From assembly GCA_034664125.1 (NCBI GenBank), contig JAXDIG010000005.1:1-64000 (forward strand): 64,000 nt of DNA, in the 5' to 3' direction. The notes below the pieces were generated by a model. It made no database searches. It was not told where the DNA came from and saw only the letters and a list, made by a program, of their open reading frames with translations. The stretch is from JACVRW01 sp034664125 (GTDB lineage Bacteria; Actinomycetota; Thermoleophilia; Solirubrobacterales; Thermoleophilaceae). The position numbers and the translations under genes are program-made. Shown here one piece after another: positions 15,760-23,960 of this stretch; position 1 is the stretch's first letter, and each line of letters opens with the position of its first letter.

Positions 15760-16459
15760 CCGCCTCCGCAGCCTCACTCGCAGGATGGGCTACGAGGTGA
15801 GGCGGTACACGCCGCTGCGGTCCTTCGCGGCTGCCCGCGAGGCGCTGCTCCGGGGCCGCGGCGTGGACGTGGTGCTCGACGTGGGCGCCAACGCGGGCCA
15901 GTACGGCACGCTGCTGCGCGAGCTGGGCTTCGACGGACGACTGGTGTCGCTCGAGCCGGTCGCCGAGGCGTACGCGGAGCTGGAGCGCCGCGCCGCGGCC
16001 GATGGCGCCTGGGAGGCCGTGCGCGTGGCCGCCTCCGACGTCGACGGGGAGATCACGCTGAACGTGACCGAGGACTCGCGCAGCAGCTCGGTCCTGCCGC
16101 GCAACGAGCGCTTCGCGGACCACGCCGGCTGGGCCCCCAGGGAAAGCCGCCGCGTGGCGGCGCGCCGCCTCGACGGCCTCGTCGCCGAGCTGCTGCGCCC
16201 GCAGGAACGCGCCTACCTGAAGCTCGACATCCAAGGCTATGAGCGCGCCGTTCTCGACGGCGCCGGCGACGCGCTGGGCCGGTTCGAGGCGCTCGAGCTG
16301 GAGCTGAGCGTCAGGCCGCTCTACGAGGGGCAGGCGCAGCTCACGGACATGCTGCCACTGCTGGCCGAGCGCGGCTTCCGCCCGGTGTGCCTGGAGCCGA
16401 TCCTGCTGGACGACGACGGACTGCTGATGGAGCTGGACGGCCTGTTCGCGCGGACCTAA
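15743..16459 (+). CDS. FkbM-family SAM-dependent methyltransferase
   Basis: About 238 residues. DVVLDVGANAGQYGTLLREL is the SAM-binding motif I, VSLEPVAEAYAEL motif II, and YLKLDIQGYERAVLDGAGD the FkbM signature. The frame is open further upstream but that part is the shadow of the previous gene; GTG at 15743 (or 15752) is preferred, overlapping the preceding glycosyltransferase by 17 nt. In polysaccharide loci these enzymes usually O-methylate a sugar. The 3' end overlaps the facing deacetylase by 4 nt. Confidence 0.88.
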   Translation: MPAVRDRLRSLTRRMGYEVRRYTPLRSFAAAREALLRGRGVDVVLDVGANAGQYGTLLRELGFDGRLVSLEPVAEAYAELERRAAADGAWEAVRVAASDVDGEITLNVTEDSRSSSVLPRNERFADHAGWAPRESRRVAARRLDGLVAELLRPQERAYLKLDIQGYERAVLDGAGDALGRFEALELELSVRPLYEGQAQLTDMLPLLAERGFRPVCLEPILLDDDGLLMELDGLFART

Positions 16460-17502
16460 GCCGCCAGGAACTCGTCCCAGGGCCGCGCGTAGCCGGCCAG
16501 CTTGCGGGCCAGCCGCTCGAGGTCGGCCCAGCCGCCCTCGGCCTCCCACGACCAGTGCAGCACCATTGGGATCCACAGGGCGGCTTGGGCGGCGATGGCG
16601 CGATCGGTCGCGGCGGCCACGCTCTTCGAGCGCTCGTAGAACGGCGCGTAGACGGGCATGTAGACCGCCTCGCCGCGCCACAGGGGTGTCCGGTGGAACC
16701 CGAACAGGGGCACGGTTTCGGGGCCGCCGCAGACGACTTGGTAGCGCTCCGCCAGCACGTCGTACTGCCGAGCGTCGAAGCGGTTGAAGGGTGGGACGAA
16801 GACACGCGGGCGTATCCCCGCATCCGCCAGCCGCGCGGTGCCGACAGCGAGAAGCGCGCGCAGATCCTCCACTTCGAGCCCCACGAGCTCCGAGCGGTGC
16901 CGCGGGCGGGCATCGCGGGTGCGGTGGTCGTAGCCGTGCAGGGCGAAGGTCACGCCGTCCCGGCGCAGCTGGTCGAGCGTGGCCAGCTCGCGGTCCGACA
17001 GCGGCCGGCTGAGGGTGCCCGACGGATCGAGGTAGTCGCGCGCGACCGCGGGAGTGACGGCCATCATGTACGGCACCCCCGCCTCGGTGAGGATCGCGTG
17101 GAAGCGGGCGAACTGCGCCCGGCGCCGCTCGCTCTCGTCATAGGCGCCGGCGAGCGGGAACTCGTCGACGCGCAGCAGGAAGCGCGGAGGGCCGGCGGCC
17201 GCGGCCCCGAGCACGGCGCGGCGGGCCGCGGCGAGCGGGGCGAGGTTGCGCGTCTCGAAGTCGAACTGGCCGCCCTTCATGGCCAGCCGCTGCAGCCCGC
17301 GGATCGGCGCGACAGGTACCGGCCGGCAGGCCACCGCGCGCGCCACCTCGGGCCGGGCGAGGTCGCGCTTGCTGACCCGGCCCGTTCTCAGCTCCTCGGC
17401 GAAGACCAAGCTCGCGCTGCGCTGCTCGTCGGTGGCCGGAACGGTCAGCGACAGGCTCGCGGCCATCGCCAGGCCAGCGATCCGGGTCAGGGGAAAACGC
17501 AA
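16456..17502 (-). CDS. exported polysaccharide deacetylase-like protein
   Basis: About 348 residues with a likely signal peptide (RFPLTRIAGLAMAASLSL). PPRFLLRVDEFPL, VTFALHGYDHR and RVFVPPFNRFDARQY correspond to NodB/DUF2334-like blocks: an Asp, an HxxxH-like pair and the substrate-binding region. Start is uncertain. TTG at 17502 gives a proper signal peptide with GCAAGG just upstream; the ATG at 17466 would cut into it. It probably trims acetyl groups from cell-wall or exopolysaccharide sugars outside the membrane. It is the only leftward gene in the first half of the locus. Confidence 0.75.
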   Translation of the reverse strand: MRFPLTRIAGLAMAASLSLTVPATDEQRSASLVFAEELRTGRVSKRDLARPEVARAVACRPVPVAPIRGLQRLAMKGGQFDFETRNLAPLAAARRAVLGAAAAGPPRFLLRVDEFPLAGAYDESERRRAQFARFHAILTEAGVPYMMAVTPAVARDYLDPSGTLSRPLSDRELATLDQLRRDGVTFALHGYDHRTRDARPRHRSELVGLEVEDLRALLAVGTARLADAGIRPRVFVPPFNRFDARQYDVLAERYQVVCGGPETVPLFGFHRTPLWRGEAVYMPVYAPFYERSKSVAAATDRAIAAQAALWIPMVLHWSWEAEGGWADLERLARKLAGYARPWDEFLAA

Positions 17503-17595
17503 TGCCTTGCGGATCTGGCGACCATAGACCGGACGCGGTACCGGGCGCCAGTGTCGGCGGGGGAAAATCGCGGACCGCCTAGGCTCCGCGCCGAC

Positions 17596-18717
17596 ATGAG
17601 CACGCTCGTCGTCTCCTCGTACATGCCCGCGCGCGGCACCGGCCGCGGCGCTCGCACCTACGGGATCGTGCGCGCGCTCGCCGCCCACGGGCCGGTCGAC
17701 CTGCTGCACACCCGCTTCGGCGCCGCCGCGCCCGACCCCTCGTACGTTGCGATCGACGGAGTGAGCCTGCACGCGGTGACCAACTCGCGCGGCGCGCGGC
17801 GCGGGCTGGCCTGGGCGCGCTCGCGGGCGAGGGGCGTGCCGAAGCCAGTCGCGCGCGGCGTCTCGCCGGACCTGGCGGCCGCCGCGGAGCGCCTGGCGGA
17901 GGCGCCCGGGCGCGGCCGCGTGATCGCCGAGGACGCGATGGCGGCGGTGTCCCTGCTGCGCCTGGCGCGGCGGCGACCCGTGATCTACAGCGCCAACAAC
18001 CTCGAGTCGGCCCTGCGGCCCGGCCGCGAGCCGGACTGGGGCTCGCGGCGACGCCTGGAGGCGTTCGAGCGGCGCCTGATGATGGCCGCGGCGGAGACCT
18101 GGATGCCCAGCCGGGCCGACCTGGCGGGGGCGCAGGAGCTGGCGCCGGATGCCGAGCTGCGGTACGTGCCGAACGTGGTCGACGTGGCCGCGATAGACGC
18201 GCGGCGTGCACCCGCCGACCCTCCCGAGGCGCTGATGGTCGCGGACTTCACCTACGCACCGAACCGCGAGGCACTCGACTTCCTGCTCGACGAGGTCATG
18301 CCGCGCGTCTGGGCGGCGGCGCCCGGACTGCGCCTGACCGTGGCGGGTCGCGGCTACGAGGCCCGCCCGGGAGCGGACCCGCGGCTGGCGGTGCTCGGCT
18401 TCGTCGAGAGCCTGGATGCGCTCTACGAGCGCGCAGCGTGCGCCCTGGTCCCGCTGCTGAGCGGCGGCGGCTCGCCGGTTAAGTTCATCGAGGCGCTCGC
18501 CAACAGGGTGCCCGTGGTGGCCACGTCGCGCGGCGCCGCCGGCGTGGATGCCGAGAGCGGGCGCCACTACCTCGAGGGCATCGGGGCGGAGGGCTTCGCA
18601 CGGGCGCTGCTGGAGGTCCTCGACCCCGCCCGTGGCGACGCCGTGGCGGCGGCCGGCCGCGCTCTGGCCGAGAGCGACTACTCGATCGAGGCGCTCGCGC
18701 GCCGGCTGGCCGGGTGA
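17596..18717 (+). CDS. glycosyltransferase, GT-B fold (GT4-like)
   Basis: 373 residues. The N-terminal half has SSYMPARGTGRGARTYGIVR, a glycine-rich acceptor loop; the middle has PVIYSANNLESAL; the C-terminal half has ALMVADFTYAPNREALDFLL, GLRLTVAGRG and ALVPLLSGGGSPVKFIEAL, the donor-binding region with the conserved Glu. ATG at 17596 has TAGGCT 10 nt upstream. The 93-nt gap to the divergent deacetylase must hold both promoters. Donor and acceptor unknown. Confidence 0.85.
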   Translation: MSTLVVSSYMPARGTGRGARTYGIVRALAAHGPVDLLHTRFGAAAPDPSYVAIDGVSLHAVTNSRGARRGLAWARSRARGVPKPVARGVSPDLAAAAERLAEAPGRGRVIAEDAMAAVSLLRLARRRPVIYSANNLESALRPGREPDWGSRRRLEAFERRLMMAAAETWMPSRADLAGAQELAPDAELRYVPNVVDVAAIDARRAPADPPEALMVADFTYAPNREALDFLLDEVMPRVWAAAPGLRLTVAGRGYEARPGADPRLAVLGFVESLDALYERAACALVPLLSGGGSPVKFIEALANRVPVVATSRGAAGVDAESGRHYLEGIGAEGFARALLEVLDPARGDAVAAAGRALAESDYSIEALARRLAG

Positions 18718-18721
18718 CCGG

Positions 18722-19846
18722 GTGAAGATCGTCTCGGTAATGACCTCCGCCACCCGCGGCGGAGCCGAATACGCCGCCGGCCGCCTGCTCGATGCCCTGG
18801 CCGCGCGCGGCCATGAAGCCGTGCTGCTGACCAGCCATCCGGACACGGCGGACGGCACGCGTGTCGCCGCCCGCCACGTGGACCTCGGCCCGAAGCTCGG
18901 GGCTCGCACCTGGCCGCGGCTGGCCGTCGCCTGGCCGCTGCTGGCGCGCAAGCTCCGCCGTGAGCTGGAGCGCGAGGCGCCCTTCGACGTGCTGCTGCTG
19001 CACTTCAAGAAGGAGCAGCTGCTCGCGCCGCGGCTGCCGGCCGAGCTGCGCGGGCGGGTCGCCTGGGCGGAGTGGGGGCCGGTGCCGGTCCCGCTGCGGG
19101 GCGGGGTCCCGGGCCGCCTGTACAGCCGCGCGGCGCGCGAGGTGTCGGCGGTGCTCGCCGTCTCGGAGGGCACCAGGCGCTCGCTGGTCGACGCCGGCGT
19201 GCCGCCCGAGCGCGTGGCCGTCGTTTCCAATGCCATCGACCCGGAGCGCTTCCGGCTGTTGCCTGATGCCGCCGCCGCCCACCGGCTCGCTCTCGGGATG
19301 CCCGGCGAGGCGTTCGCGATCGGCTGCCTGACCCGCTTCAACGCCAGGAAGCGCAACGACGTGGCGATCGACGCCGCACTGCGGCTCGCCCGCGAGCCGG
19401 GCCCGCCGGTGCACCTGCTGATGATCGGCGAGGGCGCGACCGAGGCGGAGCTGCGGGCCCGGGCGGCGCCGCTCGGGGACGCCGCCCACTTCGTTCCGAG
19501 CACCGGCGCGGAGCCGGCCGAGCTGCTGTCCGCCTGCGACGTCGTGGTCTTCTGCCCCTCCCCGACGGAGGGCGAGCCGCTGGCGATCTCGCTCGGCATG
19601 CTGACCGAGCGCCCCGTGATCGCGACGGCCGCCGAGGGCGCCACCGGACTCGTTCAGCCTGGCACGGGCGCGATCGCGGTCCCGGACCACGACGCCACGG
19701 CCGTCACAGCGCTGCTTGCCGGCTACCGGGACGATCCGGCAAGGGCCCGGTCGGAGGGCCAAGCCGGGCGCGCACTGGCGGCGGCACGGCACGATCCCGC
19801 GGTAGTCGGGGAGCGGGCCGAGGCGCTGCTGCGCCGAGCCCCCTAG
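18722..19846 (+). CDS. glycosyltransferase, GT-B fold (GT4-like)
   Basis: 374 residues. MTSATRGGAEYAAGRLLDAL is the N-terminal glycine-rich loop of GT4 enzymes; NAIDPERFRLLP and GEGATEAELRARA begin the donor-binding domain, and FCPSPTEGEPLAISLGMLTE carries the E-x7-E-type motif. GTG at 18722, 4 nt after the previous stop; an ATG at 18740 is an alternative. Converges on the polymerase/ligase gene with a 4-nt overlap. Confidence 0.85.
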   Translation: MKIVSVMTSATRGGAEYAAGRLLDALAARGHEAVLLTSHPDTADGTRVAARHVDLGPKLGARTWPRLAVAWPLLARKLRRELEREAPFDVLLLHFKKEQLLAPRLPAELRGRVAWAEWGPVPVPLRGGVPGRLYSRAAREVSAVLAVSEGTRRSLVDAGVPPERVAVVSNAIDPERFRLLPDAAAAHRLALGMPGEAFAIGCLTRFNARKRNDVAIDAALRLAREPGPPVHLLMIGEGATEAELRARAAPLGDAAHFVPSTGAEPAELLSACDVVVFCPSPTEGEPLAISLGMLTERPVIATAAEGATGLVQPGTGAIAVPDHDATAVTALLAGYRDDPARARSEGQAGRALAAARHDPAVVGERAEALLRRAP

Positions 19847-21249
19847 GCGGGTCGCAGCGCGACGCGGCGCATCACCGCGAGCAGCCCGCCGACCGCGCCC
19901 AGCAGCGCCGTGAAGCGCGGGTCCACGCCCGTGAACGACCCGACGGTTTCGACCACGGCCAGCCCCAACAGCCCGCAGAGGAACGCCAGGCCCGCGGCCG
20001 AAATCAGAGGGTCGACGCCGCGGCGCCAGACCTGCCAGCTCATCGCGAGGCAGCTGGCCATCACGGCCAGGTAGGCCACCAGGCCCAGGATCCCCAGCTT
20101 CAACCACCACCACAGGGCCACCACGTGCGTGTAGCCGCGGCCGTCCTCGTGGTCCACCCCCAGGGGATGGGTGGCGGTCCACTGGCCGCCCAGGCCGACG
20201 CCGGTTATCGGCTCGCGCCGGATTTCGGCGGTCACGTTGCGGAGCTCGTCGATCCGGTAGCGGTCCTGGGCATTGCTCTCGACCTTCGAGGGCTCGAGCG
20301 AGCGCGCACGCTCGACGATCGGGGCTTCGGTCTGCAGCGGCTGGCGCGAGACGGTCCACACGGCCACCCCCAGCGCCAGGACGGCCACGATCGCCAGGCG
20401 GCGGCCGAGCGGCCTGGAGCCGAGCAGCACCACCAGCAGCAGACCGAGCACCGCGCCGATCCAGAACGAGCGGCGGAACGACAGCGCGAGCGACAGCACG
20501 AGCAGCGGCGTGCCGGCCAACACCCAGGCCGGCAGCCGGACACGCAGCTGCAGCGCGGCCACGACGCCGAGGATGGCCAGCAGCACGAGCCAGTTGGCCG
20601 TGGGCTCGTAGTAGGTGATCGTCGCCCCGTCCACGACGAGGCCGACGCCGGCGGCCACGCCCACCACCCCCAGCAGCGCCTTCACCAGCGCGAGGGCCGC
20701 CCCGAAGGCGAGCGCGCCGCGCAGGTGGCGCTCCGTCTCGACCACGTTCACCACGAGCAGCGGCACGATCGGCAGCCAGGCGAGGTGGCGGGCCGCGAAC
20801 AGCAGATCCTTGCCGCCGACGCCGGCGAACGCCCCGGTCACGGCTCCAGCCGTCATGGCGAGCACCACCAGGACCAGCGGCAGCGTGAGAGGGCCCGCCA
20901 GCCGCACCGGGCGTCCGGCCCGCAAGCGATCGACCAGGACCGCCAGCAGCGCCAGGCACAGCAGCGCCTCGGCGGGCGTCGGCCCGAGCGGCAGCGGGTC
21001 GTAGACCACGCGGGCGAAGCCCAGGAAGTCGTCGCTGCGGCTCTCGCAGATCACCACCAGCGCCAGCACCAGCCCGACCGCCACGCGCGGGCGCTGCAGC
21101 AGCGCCAGAGCGGCGACGGCCGCCAGCGGCAGGGCAAGCGCAGCGGGGCCGTAGCGCAGCGCGGCCACGCCTGTCAGCGCCAGGGCGACAGCCGCCGAGG
21201 CGACCGCGACCCGGGACGGCCCGGGCGCACGCATGCTTAGAGCGGACAT
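19843..21249 (-). CDS. O-antigen ligase/polymerase-like membrane protein (Wzy/WaaL type)
   Basis: 468 residues with about eleven hydrophobic segments and a large external loop at roughly residues 310-375 (PIVERARSLEPSKVESN to GRGYTHVVALWWWLKLG), the topology of Wzy polymerases and WaaL ligases. ITGVGLGGQW and the late His match O-antigen ligase proteins. Start at 21249 is supported by TACACT 8 nt upstream. It probably polymerises or transfers the repeat unit made by the surrounding enzymes. Confidence 0.8.
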   Translation of the reverse strand: MSALSMRAPGPSRVAVASAAVALALTGVAALRYGPAALALPLAAVAALALLQRPRVAVGLVLALVVICESRSDDFLGFARVVYDPLPLGPTPAEALLCLALLAVLVDRLRAGRPVRLAGPLTLPLVLVVLAMTAGAVTGAFAGVGGKDLLFAARHLAWLPIVPLLVVNVVETERHLRGALAFGAALALVKALLGVVGVAAGVGLVVDGATITYYEPTANWLVLLAILGVVAALQLRVRLPAWVLAGTPLLVLSLALSFRRSFWIGAVLGLLLVVLLGSRPLGRRLAIVAVLALGVAVWTVSRQPLQTEAPIVERARSLEPSKVESNAQDRYRIDELRNVTAEIRREPITGVGLGGQWTATHPLGVDHEDGRGYTHVVALWWWLKLGILGLVAYLAVMASCLAMSWQVWRRGVDPLISAAGLAFLCGLLGLAVVETVGSFTGVDPRFTALLGAVGGLLAVMRRVALRPA

Positions 21250-21257
21250 CCGAACCG

Positions 21258-21263
21258 AGTGTA
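21258..21263 (-). promoter_or_regulatory. -10 element for a leaderless transcript (polymerase/ligase gene)
   Basis: TACACT on the minus strand ends 8 nt before the ATG at 21249. The rest of the 91-nt divergent gap to 21341 is locally AT-richer (GAAAAATCACTGG, CATATCGGCAAAATC) and probably holds the rightward promoter. Confidence 0.45.
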
Positions 21264-21340
21264 AGTCGACCCCAGCATTCTCCGCGAAAAATCACTGGCC
21301 CATATCGGCAAAATCATGAGAGGCTGGTTCGTGAACTCGC

Positions 21341-22843
21341 ATGAGTGCGGTCAGCCAGATCGATCCGCACGCCTCCGCCACGCCGCCGATCCCTCACCCG
21401 GCGCCGTCTCGCGGCTCGGCGTGGAACTACGCCCTGGAGCGAGAGGGCTGGACGTCCCTGCTCGTATTCGCGGACGCGCTTGCGACACTTGCCGCAATCC
21501 TGATCGCGCTCGCGGTGACCGACACGCCCGGGGTGACCGGCCCGGAGTACGCGTCGCTCTTCGGATTGACCATGGCCGTCCCGGCCATGCTGCACGTGCG
21601 CGGGGTCTACCGGCGCCGCGTCCGCATCGCCCTGCGAGCCCTGTCGCCGATGCTCGGCGCGATCTCGGTCGCGGCCATGGCTGTACTGACGTGGGACGTC
21701 GTGGTCTTTGGCGGCGCGAACGTCGCGCCGGTGGTCGGATGGATCTGGATCCTGACGATCCTCCTGCTGGCCGGCGCCCGCTGCGTGCTCGCCCTGGCGC
21801 GCCGCCAGGCGCGCATCAAGGGGCTGGCCGGCAAGCCGACCCTCATCGTCGGCGCCGGCGTGGTCGGCAAGGCAATCGCCCAGCGCCTGACCGCGCAGCC
21901 CGAGTACGGCCTGCACCCGGTCGGCTTCCTCGACGAGAACCCGCCCGCCCGCCGAAACGGCAACGGCAACGGCAACGGCGGCCGCTTCGAGCGGATGCTT
22001 CCCATCCTCGGCTCGCCCGCCGATCTCGCGGAGGTCGCGGCCGCGCACTCTGCGCAGCACGTGATCTTCGCCTTCACCTCGGAGCCGGACCAGAGCCTGC
22101 TGTCCCTCGCGCGGCGCTGCGAGCAGCTCGGGCTCGAGGTTTCGCTGGTGCCGCGCCTGTTCGAGTCGATGAACGACCGTGTCGCCCTGGACTGGGTGGG
22201 AAGCCTGCCGGTGCTGGGAATCCGCCCGCTCGACCCCAAGGGCTGGCAGTTCCGCGTCAAGTACGCCCTCGACAAGCCGGCCGCGCTGATGGGCCTGATC
22301 GTGCTGTCGCCGCTGATGGCGGCTGTCGCGATGGCAGTGAAGCTGAGCTCGCCCGGGCCGGTCCTGTTCCGTCAGCGCCGCATCGGCCAGGACGGTCAGA
22401 TCTTCGAGATGCTCAAGTTCCGCTCGATGCACATCCCCGACAAGGACGTGGAATTCGTGCCGCCCCCGGGATTCGCGCCGGGCGGCGTCGAGGGCCCCGA
22501 CCGCCGCACCCCGATCGGCCGCTTCCTGCGCCGCAGCGGCCTGGACGAGCTCCCGCAGATGATCAACGTCGTGCGCGGGGAGATGAGCCTGGTGGGGCCG
22601 CGCCCCGAGCGCCCGGAGTTCGCGCTGGCCTTCGGCGCGCAGCATGCGCGGTACACCGACCGCCACCGCGTCAAGTCGGGCATCACCGGCTGGGCCCAGG
22701 TTTCCGGACTGCGCGGCCAGACCTCGCTGGTCGACCGCGTGGACATGGACAACTACTACATCCGGAACTGGTCGTTGTCGCTGGATCTGAAGATCGCTCT
22801 ACTCACGGTCCCGGCTGTCCTGCGGACCGGCAATGACGCCTGA
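21341..22843 (+). CDS. polyprenyl-phosphate sugar phosphotransferase (initiating transferase, WbaP/CpsE-like)
   Basis: 500-residue membrane enzyme that attaches the first sugar-1-phosphate to undecaprenyl phosphate. The N-terminal part has about four membrane helices and a Rossmann-like segment (LIVGAGVVGKAIAQRL). The C-terminal catalytic domain has SSPGPVLFRQRRIGQDG, FEMLKFRSM and GLDELPQMINVVRGEMSLVG followed by PRPERPEF, all hallmark motifs. A six-base CGGCAA repeat at about 21958-21981 codes for an Asn-Gly run between the two halves. Overlaps the next gene by 11 nt. Marks the core of the polysaccharide locus. Confidence 0.92.
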   Translation: MSAVSQIDPHASATPPIPHPAPSRGSAWNYALEREGWTSLLVFADALATLAAILIALAVTDTPGVTGPEYASLFGLTMAVPAMLHVRGVYRRRVRIALRALSPMLGAISVAAMAVLTWDVVVFGGANVAPVVGWIWILTILLLAGARCVLALARRQARIKGLAGKPTLIVGAGVVGKAIAQRLTAQPEYGLHPVGFLDENPPARRNGNGNGNGGRFERMLPILGSPADLAEVAAAHSAQHVIFAFTSEPDQSLLSLARRCEQLGLEVSLVPRLFESMNDRVALDWVGSLPVLGIRPLDPKGWQFRVKYALDKPAALMGLIVLSPLMAAVAMAVKLSSPGPVLFRQRRIGQDGQIFEMLKFRSMHIPDKDVEFVPPPGFAPGGVEGPDRRTPIGRFLRRSGLDELPQMINVVRGEMSLVGPRPERPEFALAFGAQHARYTDRHRVKSGITGWAQVSGLRGQTSLVDRVDMDNYYIRNWSLSLDLKIALLTVPAVLRTGNDA

Positions 22844-23960
22844 CGCCGCTCTGCGCGGCACCTTCCGCCGGTCGGCCATCGTGCACGACTGGCTGACGAT
22901 CCCTGGCGGATCGGAGAAGGTGCTGATGGAGCTGCTGGCGCTGCTCGGCGAGGCAGAGCTGTTCACCTCCGTCTACGACCCGGCCCGCTGGCCCGCGGAG
23001 CTGCGCAGGCGCGTGATCCACACTTCGTTCCTTGACCGCCTGCCGGGTGCGCGTAGGCACTACCCCAAGCTGCTCCCGCTGATGAATCAGGCCTTCGAGT
23101 CGTTCGACCTGTCCGGCTTCGACCTCGTCGTGTCCTCCAGCCACTCCTGCGCGAAGAACGTGCTGACGGGCACCGAGACGCTGCACGTCTGCTACTGCCA
23201 CACCCCGATGCGCCACGCCTGGGAGCCGCGCCATCTCGCCGGCGAGCTCGGAACGGGCTCGGCCGTCGCGGCGCGCATGATGCTCGGGCGGCTGCGCCGG
23301 GACGACCTGGCCGGAGCCAGCCGGCCGGATGCCTTCGTGGCCAACTCGACGCACGTCGCGGCGCGCATCCGCAAGCACTACCGGCGCGACGCCGTGGTCG
23401 TACATCCGCCTGTAGATGTGGAGCGTCACCTCTACCGGCCGCGGCGAGAGGACGACTACTACCTCGTGCTCGGCCGCGTGGTCCCCTACAAGAAGGTGGA
23501 GCTGGCCGTGGGCGCCTGTGCCACGCTCGGGCGACCCGTGAAGGTCGTGGGCGAGGGACGCGGCCTGGAGGCGGCCCGCGCGGCCGCGGGCCCGGGCGCG
23601 GAGTTCCTCGGCTTCCGCGACGACGCGGAGGTGGACGCGCTGCTGTCGGGAGCGCGCGGCCTGCTGTTCCCCGGCGAGGAGGACTTCGGGATCGTGCCCG
23701 TGGAGGCGCAGGCGGCCGGAGTGCCCGTGATCGCATACGGGGCGGGGGGCGTGCGCGACACGGTGATCGAGAACGAAACCGGTGTCTTTCATGCAGAGCA
23801 GACCGTGACTTCGGTCGCGTCCGCCATCCTTCAAGCCGAGAGCATGCGGTTCGACGAGTACCGACTGAGGGCCAACGCGCGCCGTTTCGCCCCGGCGCGC
23901 TTCCGCGCCGAGATGACCGACGTCCTGCTGGAGCACGCTTCCGAGGCGGCGGCCAGATGA
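22833..23960 (+). CDS. glycosyltransferase family 4 (WbaZ-like)
   Basis: 375 residues. AIVHDWLTIPGGSEKVLMEL, VCYCHTPMRHAWEPRH and ANSTHVAARIRKHYRRDAVV are typical of the mannosyltransferase WbaZ group; GRVVPYKKVELAVGA opens the donor domain and FPGEEDFGIVPVEAQAAG carries the E-x7-E motif. The protein starts inside the preceding gene and its stop overlaps the tyrosine-kinase gene as ATGA. Probably adds a second sugar after the initiating transferase. Confidence 0.88.
   Translation: MTPDAALRGTFRRSAIVHDWLTIPGGSEKVLMELLALLGEAELFTSVYDPARWPAELRRRVIHTSFLDRLPGARRHYPKLLPLMNQAFESFDLSGFDLVVSSSHSCAKNVLTGTETLHVCYCHTPMRHAWEPRHLAGELGTGSAVAARMMLGRLRRDDLAGASRPDAFVANSTHVAARIRKHYRRDAVVVHPPVDVERHLYRPRREDDYYLVLGRVVPYKKVELAVGACATLGRPVKVVGEGRGLEAARAAAGPGAEFLGFRDDAEVDALLSGARGLLFPGEEDFGIVPVEAQAAGVPVIAYGAGGVRDTVIENETGVFHAEQTVTSVASAILQAESMRFDEYRLRANARRFAPARFRAEMTDVLLEHASEAAAR

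Noticed and set aside
16456..19644. 1062-codon open frame on the minus strand
   Set aside because: Only the first third (to about 17502) is a gene; the rest is antisense to two clear glycosyltransferases and has the Arg/Ala/Pro-rich make-up of GC-rich shadow frames.
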